A stretch of 35,125 nt of DNA, from contig JAKLDH010000013.1 in NCBI GenBank assembly GCA_022703625.1, positions 1-35,125 of the forward strand. The letters run 5' to 3'. The stretch comes from Cyanobacteriota bacterium (GTDB lineage: Bacteria; Cyanobacteriota; Vampirovibrionia; Gastranaerophilales; UBA9971). The translations under genes were made by a program, and so were the position numbers. The notes under the pieces were generated by a model that saw only the letters and a list, made by a program, of their open reading frames with translations, was not told the origin of the DNA and did no database searches. Shown here piece after piece: positions 16,127 through 24,393 of this stretch. Numbering within the stretch: the first letter of the stretch is position 1; every line of letters begins with the position of its first letter.

Positions 16127-16470
16127 ACTCTGTTAAGTTAATTTTATGGAATAAAAAATTAAAAAAAACAAAAAGTAAGCATTTGAATAAAAGGGGGTTC
16201 GGGGGCTTGCCCCTGACCGATATGTCAGTTTGACATGTTAGTTTTTCTTTCTTTTGCTTCGTTTTCTTTCTTTTTGCGTTCAAAAAGAAAGAAAATGAAG
16301 AAACGGTAAGCCTTCTATTGCATGCTGGAAAGATGCTGAAACAAAGCCTGTCCTGAACTTATTTCAGGGTTCAGCATGACATTTTTAGCGGCGTTAAGCG
16401 GTTAATTAAAAGATTATCGGTCTGTATATTATTTTTTATTCTACAAAATTAACTTAACACAACACCAGTA
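16127..16470. repeat. R4-b: about 340-bp inverted-repeat element
   Basis: Ends are gcactctgttaagttaattt and aaaattaacttaacacaac, matching the R4-a ends. The interior is different from R4-a: it has gttcgggggcttgcccctga, a polypyrimidine hairpin (ttctttctttttgcgttcaa / aaaaagaaagaaaa), and cctgaacttatttcagggtt. A 64-residue reading frame across it is not convincing. Confidence 0.7.
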
Positions 16471-16471
16471 T

Positions 16472-16606
16472 AACAAAAGTTGTTAATTTTTCATTAGACT
16501 TTTTATGAAAGACATGCGGCTTGCAGGCTTTGCCTCCGAGCCGCATAAAAAATTAAAATAAACTTTCAGGCTATTTCAGTGTTTCGACTAATTAGCAATT
16601 TAAGTT
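16472..16606 (+). repeat. R3-c: decayed R3 element
   Basis: The right half is clear (hairpin 2 atgcggcttgcagg, then attaaaataaactttcagg, ending attagcaatttaagtt). Hairpin 1 is absent and the left end is decayed (aacaaaagttgttaatt). Its last two bases lie within the punA stop codon. Confidence 0.7.
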
Positions 16607-17429
16607 AATTAATATTTATAATAATTTCTTTGAGAAATGCGTAAAGTTTATCTTCCACGCTTGCGGCTGTGTCAATTACTTCCTGATGACAAAGATTTTT
16701 ATTGAGTATTCCTGCTGCCATGTTTGTTATAAAAGAAATACCAAGCGTATCTAAGCCTGCATGCCTTGCCGCTATAACTTCAGGAACAGTTGACATGCCT
16801 ATTGCATCAGCTCCAAGCATTCTAAACATTCTGATTTCTGCCGGGGTTTCATAATTTGGACCGGTTACCCCGGCATAAACACCTTTTTTTATATTAATAT
16901 TAAGGGTCTTCGCTGTTTTTTCAGCTAATTTAATTAAATTTTTATTGTAAGGCTCGCTCATATCAGGAAATCTTGGTCCTATTTCATCAGGGTTTACGCC
17001 TAACAAGGGATTATTTCCCGTCAAATTTATATGATCTTCGATAATCATAAAATCACCCGGGGTAAAAGCTGTATTTATTCCTCCGGCGGCGTTAGTTATT
17101 ATAATTTTTTTAATTCCGAGAAATTTCATTACTCTGACAGGATAAATTACATCCTGAAGAGAATATCCTTCATAAAAATGCAGGCGTCCCTGCATTGCGA
17201 GAATTTTTTTTGAATAAAATTCCCCTATAATAAGGTTTCCGGAGTGTCCTTTTATTGTCGAAGGTTTAAAACCCGGAATTTCCGAATAAGGAATCGTTAT
17301 TCCTTTAATTTCAGCGGCAAAATTTCCTAATCCCGATCCCAAAATAATGCCCAACTCAGGTTTTATTCCCGCAGGAACGATTTTTTGTTCTATATACTCG
17401 ACTGAATTTTTAATATTTTCCATCAACAT
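16605..17429 (-). CDS. punA: purine nucleoside phosphorylase
   Basis: The 274-residue protein matches the trimeric inosine/guanosine class. Family segments are GIILGSGLGNFA (phosphate loop), GHSGNLIIGEF, MQGRLHFYEGY, TNAAGGINTAFTPGD and GPNYETPAEIRM. It splits purine (deoxy)nucleosides with phosphate to base and (deoxy)ribose-1-phosphate, which feeds DeoC after isomerisation. The N-terminus MLMENI allows a start two codons later; no clear Shine-Dalgarno sequence is seen. The stop codon TAA uses two bases of the R3-c end. No xanthosine- or deoB-type partner is adjacent. Confidence 0.95.
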   Translation of the reverse strand: MLMENIKNSVEYIEQKIVPAGIKPELGIILGSGLGNFAAEIKGITIPYSEIPGFKPSTIKGHSGNLIIGEFYSKKILAMQGRLHFYEGYSLQDVIYPVRVMKFLGIKKIIITNAAGGINTAFTPGDFMIIEDHINLTGNNPLLGVNPDEIGPRFPDMSEPYNKNLIKLAEKTAKTLNINIKKGVYAGVTGPNYETPAEIRMFRMLGADAIGMSTVPEVIAARHAGLDTLGISFITNMAAGILNKNLCHQEVIDTAASVEDKLYAFLKEIIININ

Positions 17430-17476
17430 AAAATAAATATAACAGTTTTAATAATTTATTTAAAGGCTTTAGCTGT

Positions 17477-17506
17477 TTGTTAAGAAATGTTACAAAAATA
17501 TATAAT
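17477..17506 (+). promoter_or_regulatory. promoter of a putative small RNA
   Basis: TTGTTA at 17477-17482 and TATAAT at 17501-17506 are separated by 18 nt. Transcription would start near 17513, well away from any gene on this strand. Confidence 0.6.
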
Positions 17507-17512
17507 TAATAT

Positions 17513-17735
17513 CGAGAAAATAGCAACTTTTTATATATTAATGTGTTTATATAAGAGTGAGAACAAAACAAATCGAAAAAAAACAAAAAACTAAAATCAC
17601 AAATAATAAAGAATTTTAATTTTTTTTGCTCAAATATATAAATTTTCCTTCCTCTCATAACTCCTCTTTCCCTTACTCACTCTAAAGTATTTTTGCTTGA
17701 TTTTTTAGACAGTTTTAAAACTGTCTTTTTTTTTG
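17513..17735 (+). ncRNA. candidate CU-rich small RNA
   Basis: A sigma-70-like promoter and a strong terminator bracket about 220 nt with no convincing reading frame (the best has 17 codons and no ribosome site). The 5' half is A-rich; the 3' half is CU-rich, with ccttcctctcataactcctc, and contains ctcctc, which could pair with Shine-Dalgarno sequences. An 8-nt segment, agagtgag (about 17553), is complementary to ctcactct (about 17678) and could close a large stem. I cannot match it to 6S or another known family. It lies between punA (opposite strand) and an R3 element. Confidence 0.5.
17707..17735 (+). terminator. rho-independent terminator of the putative small RNA
   Basis: The perfect stem agacagtttt / aaaactgtct is followed by nine T residues. 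No protein-coding gene on the plus strand lies upstream of it. Confidence 0.85.
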
Positions 17736-17745
17736 CTTTTTTTAT

Positions 17746-17915
17746 AACCTTAGTTGCTAAATAAATAATTTTATATTTGGCGTAGCGGCTGGCGAAGCCA
17801 GCCGCTACGCCTTAGAAAAGACATGCGGCTCGCAGGCTTTGCCTGCGAGCCGCATAAAAAATTAAAATAAAATTTCAAGCTATTTAAGCGTTTCGGTTAA
17901 TTAACAACTCAAGTT
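17746..17915 (+). repeat. R3-d: full-length 170-bp R3 element
   Basis: Ends are aaccttagttgctaaa and taattaacaactcaagtt. Hairpin 1 has loop cgaag, the inverse of R3-a; hairpin 2 has loop ctttg, also the inverse of R3-a. The flanking 4-mers (ttat / atat) match at three of four bases. Confidence 0.88.
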
Positions 17916-18008
17916 ATATACTGTTCCAAATTCAATTTGAAACTATAATCACATTTATTATAAAATAATAATATTGTTTATTTTAAATTTTAAAGGAGTA
18001 CAATTATT

Positions 18009-18287
18009 TTGATAACTGTAAAAGAAGTTGAACATGCGGCAAAGCTTGCAAGACTTGAGCTTTGCGAAGAAGAAAAAGAAAAATATACTGAACAGTTTTC
18101 AAAAATTCTGGATTATTTTAATCAATTAAAAGAAGTGAATACAGAAGACGTTGAGCCTATGGCGCACGTGTTTCCGGTAAAAAATGTCTTTAGAGATGAT
18201 AAAGCTGAAGTTAGCTCTATCAGAACAGAAATTTTAAAAAATGCTCCACTTGAAGAAGACGGCTTTTTTAAAGTTCCAAAAATCTAA
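18009..18287 (+). CDS. gatC: Asp/Glu-tRNA amidotransferase subunit C
   Basis: The 92-residue product matches GatC: VKEVEHAAKLARLELCEEE at the N-terminus, the helical KILDYFNQLKEVNTEDVEP, and the C-terminal ending LEEDGFFKVPKI. GatC is the clamp subunit of GatCAB, which converts misacylated Glu-tRNA(Gln) or Asp-tRNA(Asn) to the correct form. The start is TTG, with AAAGGAG 10 nt upstream. gatA and gatB are not adjacent. It is 50 nt upstream of pyrG and likely in the same transcript. Confidence 0.93.
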   Translation: MITVKEVEHAAKLARLELCEEEKEKYTEQFSKILDYFNQLKEVNTEDVEPMAHVFPVKNVFRDDKAEVSSIRTEILKNAPLEEDGFFKVPKI

Positions 18288-18337
18288 TAAATTATTTTTA
18301 AATTTTATATATAATAATGGAAAAAGGATAAAAAATA

Positions 18338-19993
18338 ATGCCTAAAAAAGCTACAAAATATATTTTCGTTACCGGAGGAGTTGTTAGTTCCTTGGGAAAA
18401 GGGATTGTCGGAGCTTCTCTCGGCAAATTACTTAAATTAAGAGGATATTCTGTTACAATTCAGAAATTTGATCCTTATATTAACGTTGACCCAGGTACAA
18501 TGAGCCCGTTTCAACACGGAGAAGTGTTTGTTACAGATGATGGAGCTGAAACCGATCTTGATCTCGGGCATTATGAAAGATTTATCAATACAAATCTCGG
18601 CAAAATAAACAATGTAACAGCAGGAAGCGTTTATCTTAACGTAATAACAAGAGAACGAAGAGGGGATTACCTCGGTGGAACTGTCCAGACTATTCCGCAT
18701 ATTACTGATGAAATTAAAAATAGGCTGAAAGAAGGAGCAAAAGACAATCCGGATTTTCTAATTGCGGAAATCGGCGGAACAGTCGGGGATATAGAAGGTC
18801 TGCCGTTTCTTGAAGCCATCAGGCAGTTTAAAATTGACGCCGGATTTGGAAATGTTGTGTTTATACATGTAACATTACTGCCTTATTTAAGCGTTTCAGG
18901 GGAATTAAAAACAAAACCTTCACAACATAGCGTGAATACGCTTAGAAGTATCGGTATTCAGCCTGATATACTTGTTTGCAGATCGTCAAAATCTATCCCA
19001 AAAACTGAAAGAGATAAACTTGCGCTCTTTACAAACGTTCCAAAGGAAGCTGTCATTGAGTGTAAAGACCTTCAGACAATTTATGAAGTTCCTCTTGCTC
19101 TCGAAAAACAAAGGCTTGCCGCAGAAGTTTTAAAAAGACTTAATATGGAAGACAACACAGAACCTAATCTTGAAGCCTGGAAAGAAATTGTCGGGCAGAT
19201 AAAAAATCCTGAAAAAGCGGTTAAAATTGCAATTGCAGGCAAATATACAAAACTTTCCGACGCTTATATTTCTGTTGTGGAATCCTTAAAGCATGCCGGC
19301 GCGACTCTTGGCGCAAAAGTTGAAATAAAATGGGTTTCTTCTGATGAATGCATGGAAGGAGATAGTTTAAAAGAGCGCCTGGAAGGACTTGACGGCATTA
19401 TAGTGCCGGGCGGATTCGGATATAGAGGTATTGAAGGCAAAATAAACATAGTTAATTACGCAAGAGAGAACAATATTCCGTTTCTAGGACTTTGTTTAGG
19501 ACTTCAATGCGCCGTTATTGAGTTTGCAAGAAACGTGGCGAAATTAAAAGACGCCAACAGCTCTGAATTTAATTCTGAAACCCCTTATCCCGTTGTTGCT
19601 CTTATGAGTGAACAGGAAAATATTACAAATTACGGCGGCACTATGAGGCTTGGCTCTTATGAATGCCGTTTGCAGGAAGAAACGCTTGCTCAAAAGTATT
19701 ACAAAACCAATATAATTCATGAAAGACACCGCCATAGATATGAGTTTAACAACTCTTTCAGAGAAATTTTGCAGGAAAAAGGGCTTGTACTTTCAGGACT
19801 TTCTCCTGATCAGAAGCTTGTTGAAATAATAGAGCTGAAAAATCACCCTTATTTTGTGGCAAGTCAATTCCATCCTGAATTTAAGTCAAGACCGGAGAAC
19901 CCGCATCCTTTATTTGTGGGTTTGGTAGAAACAGCTATAAAGAGAACGGCAAATGCAAATAAATCCGAAGAATCTTCTAAAATTAGCGTCTGA
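18338..19993 (+). CDS. pyrG: CTP synthase
   Basis: The 551-residue PyrG has the N-terminal ATP-dependent amidoligase domain (about 1-270: [43 protein letters not shown]). The C-terminal class I glutaminase domain carries [11 protein letters not shown], the nucleophile in FLGLCLGLQ, and the HPEFKSRP motif. It makes CTP from UTP with glutamine. AAAGGA precedes the ATG. The last 41 nt overlap cdd, suggesting translational coupling of two pyrimidine genes. The tail after the glutaminase domain ([17 protein letters not shown]) is not conserved in kind and is the overlapped part. Confidence 0.97.
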   Translation: MPKKATKYIFVTGGVVSSLGKGIVGASLGKLLKLRGYSVTIQKFDPYINVDPGTMSPFQHGEVFVTDDGAETDLDLGHYERFINTNLGKINNVTAGSVYLNVITRERRGDYLGGTVQTIPHITDEIKNRLKEGAKDNPDFLIAEIGGTVGDIEGLPFLEAIRQFKIDAGFGNVVFIHVTLLPYLSVSGELKTKPSQHSVNTLRSIGIQPDILVCRSSKSIPKTERDKLALFTNVPKEAVIECKDLQTIYEVPLALEKQRLAAEVLKRLNMEDNTEPNLEAWKEIVGQIKNPEKAVKIAIAGKYTKLSDAYISVVESLKHAGATLGAKVEIKWVSSDECMEGDSLKERLEGLDGIIVPGGFGYRGIEGKINIVNYARENNIPFLGLCLGLQCAVIEFARNVAKLKDANSSEFNSETPYPVVALMSEQENITNYGGTMRLGSYECRLQEETLAQKYYKTNIIHERHRHRYEFNNSFREILQEKGLVLSGLSPDQKLVEIIELKNHPYFVASQFHPEFKSRPENPHPLFVGLVETAIKRTANANKSEESSKISV

Positions 19994-20345
19994 AGCGGCT
20001 GAAAAAGCTTATGCGCCGTATTCAAAATTCAAAGTCGGGGCATGCGCTTTATTTGAAGACGGAAGCGTTTATACAGGCTGTAATGTTGAGAATGCAAGTT
20101 ATGGCTTAAGCCTTTGCGCTGAAAGAAATGCTATCGCAAAAGCGGTTGCCGATGGCAAGAATGCGAGACTTGTCGCTATTGCCGTATATAGTCCGAATTG
20201 TGAAAAATGTTTTCCTTGCGGAGCTTGCAGGCAGTGGATCGTTGAATTTGCAAAAGACGCAAAAATTATTTTACAGGATAAAGACAATGAAATTAAGGAA
20301 TTTTCAATACAGGAGCTTCTGCCTTATTCTTTTACGCTTGATTAA
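19953..20345 (+). CDS. cdd: cytidine deaminase
   Basis: The 130-residue product is the normal length for the homotetrameric class. Zinc ligands are C55 (in LCAERNA) and C89 and C92 (in PCGACRQ); E57 is the proton-shuttle residue. [11 protein letters not shown] and [12 protein letters not shown] are family segments. It deaminates cytidine and deoxycytidine in pyrimidine salvage. The ATG lies 41 nt inside the 3' end of pyrG in another frame; the conserved start ([17 protein letters not shown]) needs this position, so the overlap is real. The gene ends 15 nt before the R5 composite element. Confidence 0.96.
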   Translation: MQINPKNLLKLASEAAEKAYAPYSKFKVGACALFEDGSVYTGCNVENASYGLSLCAERNAIAKAVADGKNARLVAIAVYSPNCEKCFPCGACRQWIVEFAKDAKIILQDKDNEIKEFSIQELLPYSFTLD

Positions 20346-20573
20346 GGTTTTTTTGAGCTTAGGGCGCCTCTAAAAACATTTGGTGTAGGGGCGAAGCCCT
20401 TGCTCCCCTACATTTTTATAAATTCAGTCCAAAATCCCCTCACCCCCAACCCCCTCTCCCAATGGGAGAGGGGGCTAAAGATTGTTTTTGGTCGAGCAAA
20501 CCGCTGCTGGCGGTTCGCTCGACCCATTAAATTTACTAAAAAATCTCGCAAAAATAAATTTTGTAGGGGAATA

Positions 20574-20743
20574 AACTCGAATTGCTAATTAGTCGAAACG
20601 CTGAAATAGATTGAAATTTTATTTTAATTTTTTATGCGGCTCGCAGGCAAAGCCTGCGAGCCGCATGCCCTTAAAACGGCGTAGCGGCTGGCGAAGCCAG
20701 CCGCTACGCCAAATATAAAATTATTTATTTAGCAATTCAAGTG
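20574..20743 (-). repeat. R3-e: R3 element nested in R5
   Basis: Ends are AACTCGAATTGCTAA and TAGCAATTCAAGTG, flanked by a perfect aata on both sides (20570-20573 and 20744-20747). Both R3 hairpins are intact. Confidence 0.92.
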
Positions 20744-20816
20744 AATAAGGGACGAAGTCCCAACACCAAACTCCAATCAAAGTTTATAAAAATTTCAAAA
20801 AATTGATACCAAGTTG

Positions 20817-21080
20817 CAATCAATGTATACTAAAATGAGTTTGAATTTAGGAAAACCGGCAAAGCCGGATTTTCCCAACTTCATCACTCCTGCTTCGCCA
20901 TACCGCCCCTAACGTTTTAAGAAAAAATCCGAAATTCATTTTGGGGGCGGTATAGTATGAAATCACCCTCCCCCTACCCCCTCCCTGAAGGGAGGGGGAG
21001 AAGATTTGATGTGGTTTTCGCCGGCAAAGCCGGCGAAAACCACATCAAAGAAATAGTAATTGTTTGATTGCAACTTGGTA
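20817..21080 (-). repeat. R2-c: 264-bp R2 element nested in R5
   Basis: R2 ends TACCAAGTTG and CAACTTGGTA, flanked by TGA on both sides (20814-20816 and 21081-21083). It is about 119 bp longer than R2-a because of an extra block after caatgta that starts tactaaaatgag and ends gggggcggtatagta, with ataccgcccc / gggggcggtat pairing. This block looks like a further nested insertion. Confidence 0.88.
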
Positions 21081-21098
21081 TGAGTTTTTAGAGGCGCC

Positions 21099-21545
21099 CT
21101 ATAAAAGCTTAACAAGTTGTTGGTCAAAAGTATTTGCAAATTTCTGTTTATCCTTATTGCTAAACGGTTTTGGTCCGTTTGTCTGAACTCCGTTATCCCT
21201 TAATTCCTGCATAAAATTTCTTACAGAGAGCCTTTCACCAATATTATCAAGAGTAAACAAGACTCCATAAGTACTTATGACAACAATTCCCCGTGGAACA
21301 AGAATAGCCGCTAAAGGTATGTCCTGCGTTATGACCAAATCTTTATCCTGAGCTTTTTCGGCAATATATTGATCAGCCACATCCATGCCTTGAGCAACTT
21401 TTATTGTTGATATAAAAGGGGACTCAGGAATAGAAATAACTTTGTTTGAAACAAATATTGTTTCTATACCCCTTTTGTGAGCGGCTTTTATAATAATTTC
21501 CTTGATATCTGCCGGACAGGCATCCGCATCAACCCATATTTTCAT
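21099..21545 (-). CDS. YaiI/YqxD family protein (DUF188)
   Basis: This 148-residue protein starts with the family signature MKIWVDADACPADIKEII and has the conserved VITQDIPLAA and AKGIVVI-like segments (RGIVVISTYG), then a C-terminal GPKPFSNKDKQKF. The acidic residues at the N-terminus resemble a PIN-like metal site; the family's biochemical role is not well defined. Its ATG overlaps the stop of the 201-residue gene (ATGA), so the two are coupled. Its stop codon TAG takes its G from the first base of the R5 element; without R5 the codon would read TAA. Confidence 0.85.
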   Translation of the reverse strand: MKIWVDADACPADIKEIIIKAAHKRGIETIFVSNKVISIPESPFISTIKVAQGMDVADQYIAEKAQDKDLVITQDIPLAAILVPRGIVVISTYGVLFTLDNIGERLSVRNFMQELRDNGVQTNGPKPFSNKDKQKFANTFDQQLVKLL

Positions 21546-22147
21546 TTGATTTCACTGTTATAGGTCTTAAAATAAGGATAAAGCCTTATTATTCTTTCAA
21601 TTTCAGGTTTTTTTAACCTGTTTCTCAATGTTACAGAGATCTTTTCAGCAGGAATTTTATGATTATAATACAAATCACATGCCCGATATTCCATTTTTAT
21701 GACATCTTTGGGCTTTTTCTTTTTCTCGCCGAAATGCGCCGCTATCAGTTCATTTATATCAGCTTTGTTTTTTTTTATATCAAATTTATTCCTTTTTAAA
21801 ACAGATAAGTATGTTTTAGGAAAATTTTTCAGCTCTGACGGCGTAAATAAACAATTATTATTGATAATTTCGTAATTTAATTTGTATTTGCCGCCGGATT
21901 CAGGAATATTCTCAAATAAATAATATAATTTCCCTTTTGCTTCCAAAACTTGCCGATAATCCAGTATCGCAACATAAACGCCGTATATCCAGTCTTCAAA
22001 CAACGTTTTGATTTCAGGGTATTTTGATAAAAGAACATTTCTCTTTTCAGAGATTTTTTCAGCTAAAAACTGTTTATATTGGGATTCCAGCTTCGCCATT
22101 TCCAGCTGTTTCCGTTCTTTTTCTTCGGGGGTTTTTCTATAGATCAT
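21542..22147 (-). CDS. hypothetical protein, 201 residues
   Basis: I do not recognise this protein. It is basic, lacks a signal peptide and membrane spans, and its N-terminus (TPEEKERKQLEMAKLESQYK) is charged and likely helical or coiled coil. The middle holds YGVYVAILDYRQVLEAKGK; the C-terminus reads LRNRLKKPEIERIIRLYPYF. A nucleic-acid-binding role is possible from the charge but not shown. AAGGA lies 8 nt before the ATG. It is 31 nt after the Nif3-like gene and overlaps the YaiI gene by 4 nt, so it belongs to that operon. Confidence 0.75.
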   Translation of the reverse strand: MIYRKTPEEKERKQLEMAKLESQYKQFLAEKISEKRNVLLSKYPEIKTLFEDWIYGVYVAILDYRQVLEAKGKLYYLFENIPESGGKYKLNYEIINNNCLFTPSELKNFPKTYLSVLKRNKFDIKKNKADINELIAAHFGEKKKKPKDVIKMEYRACDLYYNHKIPAEKISVTLRNRLKKPEIERIIRLYPYFKTYNSEIK

Positions 22148-22178
22148 ATAAAAATCCTTATGATGTCCTGGTTTTGCT

Positions 22179-22940
22179 TTAAATTAACTCCCACGGAGGG
22201 TTTTCATCCGCAATCAGTATTTCTGTTTCACATTCTTTTAATAAATTTTTTAAAATATTTAAAATAATTTTTTCCGTTTCAAAATGCCCTGCGTCAATAA
22301 CAGCAAACTCTCCAGCTGAAAGCGCGTCATGATATTTAACGTCGCCGGTAATATAAAGGTCAATCCCTTTTATTTCACGAATAAAACTTCCGCCGCTACC
22401 TGGTAAAAGCCCTATGGTTTTAATTTTTTTTAGATTGGCAGGGTTAATAAGCTTTAATTTGTCGATATTTAACGTTTGTTTTATTTTAGCTATTAAAACC
22501 GTTAAGTTTTCCGCCTGTTCTAATTCTCCTTTTCTTCCAAAATCAACTTCTTCAGCCGTTCCAAGAGGCGAAATGTTTTTTAAATCAAGCATTTTCGCTA
22601 AAACATCAGCAATTCCGCCTTGCGTTATGTCTAAATTTGTGTGAGCGCAATAAATCTGCAAATTATTCCGTATTGCCGTTATTAAGGGTAAATCACTGTA
22701 ATTGGCTGTTGAAATCTTTTTAATGCCCGAAAAAATAAGGGGATGATGCGTTATTAACAGATCACAACCCTCTTTAATTGAGCTTTCCACGACATTTAGA
22801 GTGGGAGATAAAGCCAGCATTACTTTTTTTATATTTTTATTACCCAAATAAACCTGCCAGCCTGAATTATCCCATTCTTTCGCAAGATTGAGAAGCGCGA
22901 ACTGTTCAATTTTAGCAATTATTTTATTCAGAATATTCAT
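22179..22940 (-). CDS. Nif3-like dinuclear metal centre protein
   Basis: The 253-residue protein belongs to the Nif3/YbgI family, also known as the GTP cyclohydrolase I type 2 homologue. It shows EWDNSGWQVYLG at the N-terminus, THHPLIF (metal ligands), CAHTNLDITQGG, and the C-terminal ITGDVKYHDALSA and DAGHFETE. These place two metal ions in a toroidal hexamer. The biochemical role is unsettled; roles in metal or NAD metabolism and DNA repair have been suggested. The start overlaps the end of the Clp-N protein by 17 nt, indicating translational coupling. Confidence 0.9.
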   Translation of the reverse strand: MNILNKIIAKIEQFALLNLAKEWDNSGWQVYLGNKNIKKVMLALSPTLNVVESSIKEGCDLLITHHPLIFSGIKKISTANYSDLPLITAIRNNLQIYCAHTNLDITQGGIADVLAKMLDLKNISPLGTAEEVDFGRKGELEQAENLTVLIAKIKQTLNIDKLKLINPANLKKIKTIGLLPGSGGSFIREIKGIDLYITGDVKYHDALSAGEFAVIDAGHFETEKIILNILKNLLKECETEILIADENPPWELI

Positions 22941-24327
22941 TTGCGTCTATGGATAAAGAGCTTTTTTTTAGTTCATTAATTATGCCTTGTCTGATTTCAA
23001 TGGTATCAACCCCAAGTGTTTCAAGGACTTTCATTGCAATAGATTCCTTCTCGCTGGTTATAGCAAGCAAAAGATGTTCAGAGGTGTATTTTTGTTTTTT
23101 CAGCTTCTTGGCTTTCTGCCACGCAAGGGCGATAATTCTCTTTGCTCTTGGAGTAAAAAGAATTTCATTGTTTTCAGAATAGCGCTGACCGATGCCGATA
23201 ATTTTTTGTATTTCTACACGCGCGTCTTTAAGGGTTATTCCAAGATTTCTTAGTACGACAGAAGCTACGCACGTTCCTTCTCCAAGTATTCCAAGAAGGA
23301 TTTGTTCTGTTCCTATTATGTTTTGTTCCATTCTTCCGGCTTCTTCCCTTGCCAGTTTTATGATTGTGAGGATTTCCGGCTTTTCTTTTTCTATTGGAGT
23401 GATAATTTTGGTATAAAGGCTTTCAGTATTAACTCCCAGCTCTTTAAAAACTTTGCAGGCAAGCCCATCGTTCTGTTTCAAGATGCCAAGAAGAACATGC
23501 TCAGGCTTAATATATGTTGAGCCAAGTTCTTTCGCTTTATCCAACGCTGAATTTAAAGCCTTAAAAGCTTTTGGGGTAAATTCAGGCTCGTTTTCCTTAT
23601 ATTCTTCTTTTCTTGAATTAATTTCCTTAAGTTTTTTATTGAAACAGTCAATGTTTATTCCTTCATTTTCAAGAATTTCTGAAATCCAGGAATTTTTGTT
23701 TTCAATCATTGCCTGAACAAGTTGTTCGGTGCCGAATGCTTCATGGCTTGTTTCATCAAGTTTTTCCCGGGCTATCTCCATAAGGTTTTTGAGTTCTTCT
23801 TCCTCATAAAATATGGATTTATCAAAACCTTTTACGGAATTATTCCCCGTTCCCACGGCTTCTTCGGGGTGCGCAAAGGTCTTAACTGATTTATTGCTTA
23901 CTTTTGCGATACTTGTTTTTATTTTTTCAATATTAACATTAAATTCTTTCAACAACTGAATTACAGAAGCGTCTTTTTCTCTTAGCAGGCTTAATAAAAG
24001 GTTTTCGGGGGTTACATAATAATTGCCGGAAGATTGCACCTCATACCAAGCTTCTCTAAGTATTTTTTTTACCGGAGCGCTAAAAGACATTGTTTCTGAG
24101 GAACTTTGAGTGTCATATTGCTTTAACTGTCTTTTATATATAGCTTGTCTAAGGACATCAAGTTCTAAGCCATAAGACTTTAGAAGCTTTGAAGAAAGTC
24201 CTGACGAATCTCTTACTATTCCTAAAAGGATATGTTCAGGGTAAAGCTTGTCGTGTTTTGCGATGAAGGCTTCTTCCTGCGCAAATAGTATTATTTTGAT
24301 TGCTTTTTCAGTATATCTTTCTATCAA
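22924..24327 (-). CDS. six-repeat Clp-N domain protein without an ATPase
   Basis: The 467-residue protein is made of six Clp-N-like helical repeats at about residues 1-64, 80-139, 172-232, 247-307, 314-378 and 387-451. Typical lines are YPEHILLGIVRDSSG, VTPENLLLSLLRE, IKPEHVLLGILKQNDG, IGTEQILLGILGEG and YTSEHLLLAI. No Walker A or B motif or AAA+ domain is present. ClpC and ClpA usually carry two such repeats before their ATPase domains, where they bind adaptors and substrates. A role as adaptor, decoy or regulator of a Clp machine is an inference. Start is TTG, with a weak GGGAAA upstream. It follows murE by 66 nt. Confidence 0.85.
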   Translation of the reverse strand: MIERYTEKAIKIILFAQEEAFIAKHDKLYPEHILLGIVRDSSGLSSKLLKSYGLELDVLRQAIYKRQLKQYDTQSSSETMSFSAPVKKILREAWYEVQSSGNYYVTPENLLLSLLREKDASVIQLLKEFNVNIEKIKTSIAKVSNKSVKTFAHPEEAVGTGNNSVKGFDKSIFYEEEELKNLMEIAREKLDETSHEAFGTEQLVQAMIENKNSWISEILENEGINIDCFNKKLKEINSRKEEYKENEPEFTPKAFKALNSALDKAKELGSTYIKPEHVLLGILKQNDGLACKVFKELGVNTESLYTKIITPIEKEKPEILTIIKLAREEAGRMEQNIIGTEQILLGILGEGTCVASVVLRNLGITLKDARVEIQKIIGIGQRYSENNEILFTPRAKRIIALAWQKAKKLKKQKYTSEHLLLAITSEKESIAMKVLETLGVDTIEIRQGIINELKKSSLSIDANEYSE

Positions 24328-24393
24328 TTTATTGTTTCCCGATATATATCATTCTTTTATCTTTTATTAATTTAAGTTTAAACCAAAAAAAAA

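Larger units (their letters stand above)
20361..21100. repeat. R5: 740-bp composite inverted-repeat element
   Basis: Perfect 17-bp terminal inverted repeats are agggcgcctctaaaaac (20361-20377) and its complement (21084-21100). A TA at each end (20360-20361 and 21100-21101) fits a TA target duplication. Inside are cccctaca-ended hairpins, a ggtcgagcaaaccgc / ggcggttcgctcgacc hairpin, and nested R3-e and R2-c. The 3-bp end overlaps the yaiI stop codon. Confidence 0.85.

Noticed and set aside
16089-16283. 64-residue minus-strand frame rich in Lys and Phe
   Set aside because: It lies across the R4-b repeat, has low-complexity composition and no ribosome site.
17513-17735. 6S RNA identity for the putative small RNA
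   Set aside because: Length and a closing stem are compatible, but I could not draw the long helical arms with a central bubble; the sequence is too A- and CU-biased to claim it.
20128-20588. Two plus-strand frames overlapping or following cdd
   Set aside because: One is out of frame within cdd; the other runs through R5 hairpins.
22924-24327. Full ClpC ATPase
   Set aside because: No Walker motifs or AAA+ domains are present; the frame ends in repeat sequence and runs straight into the Nif3-like gene.
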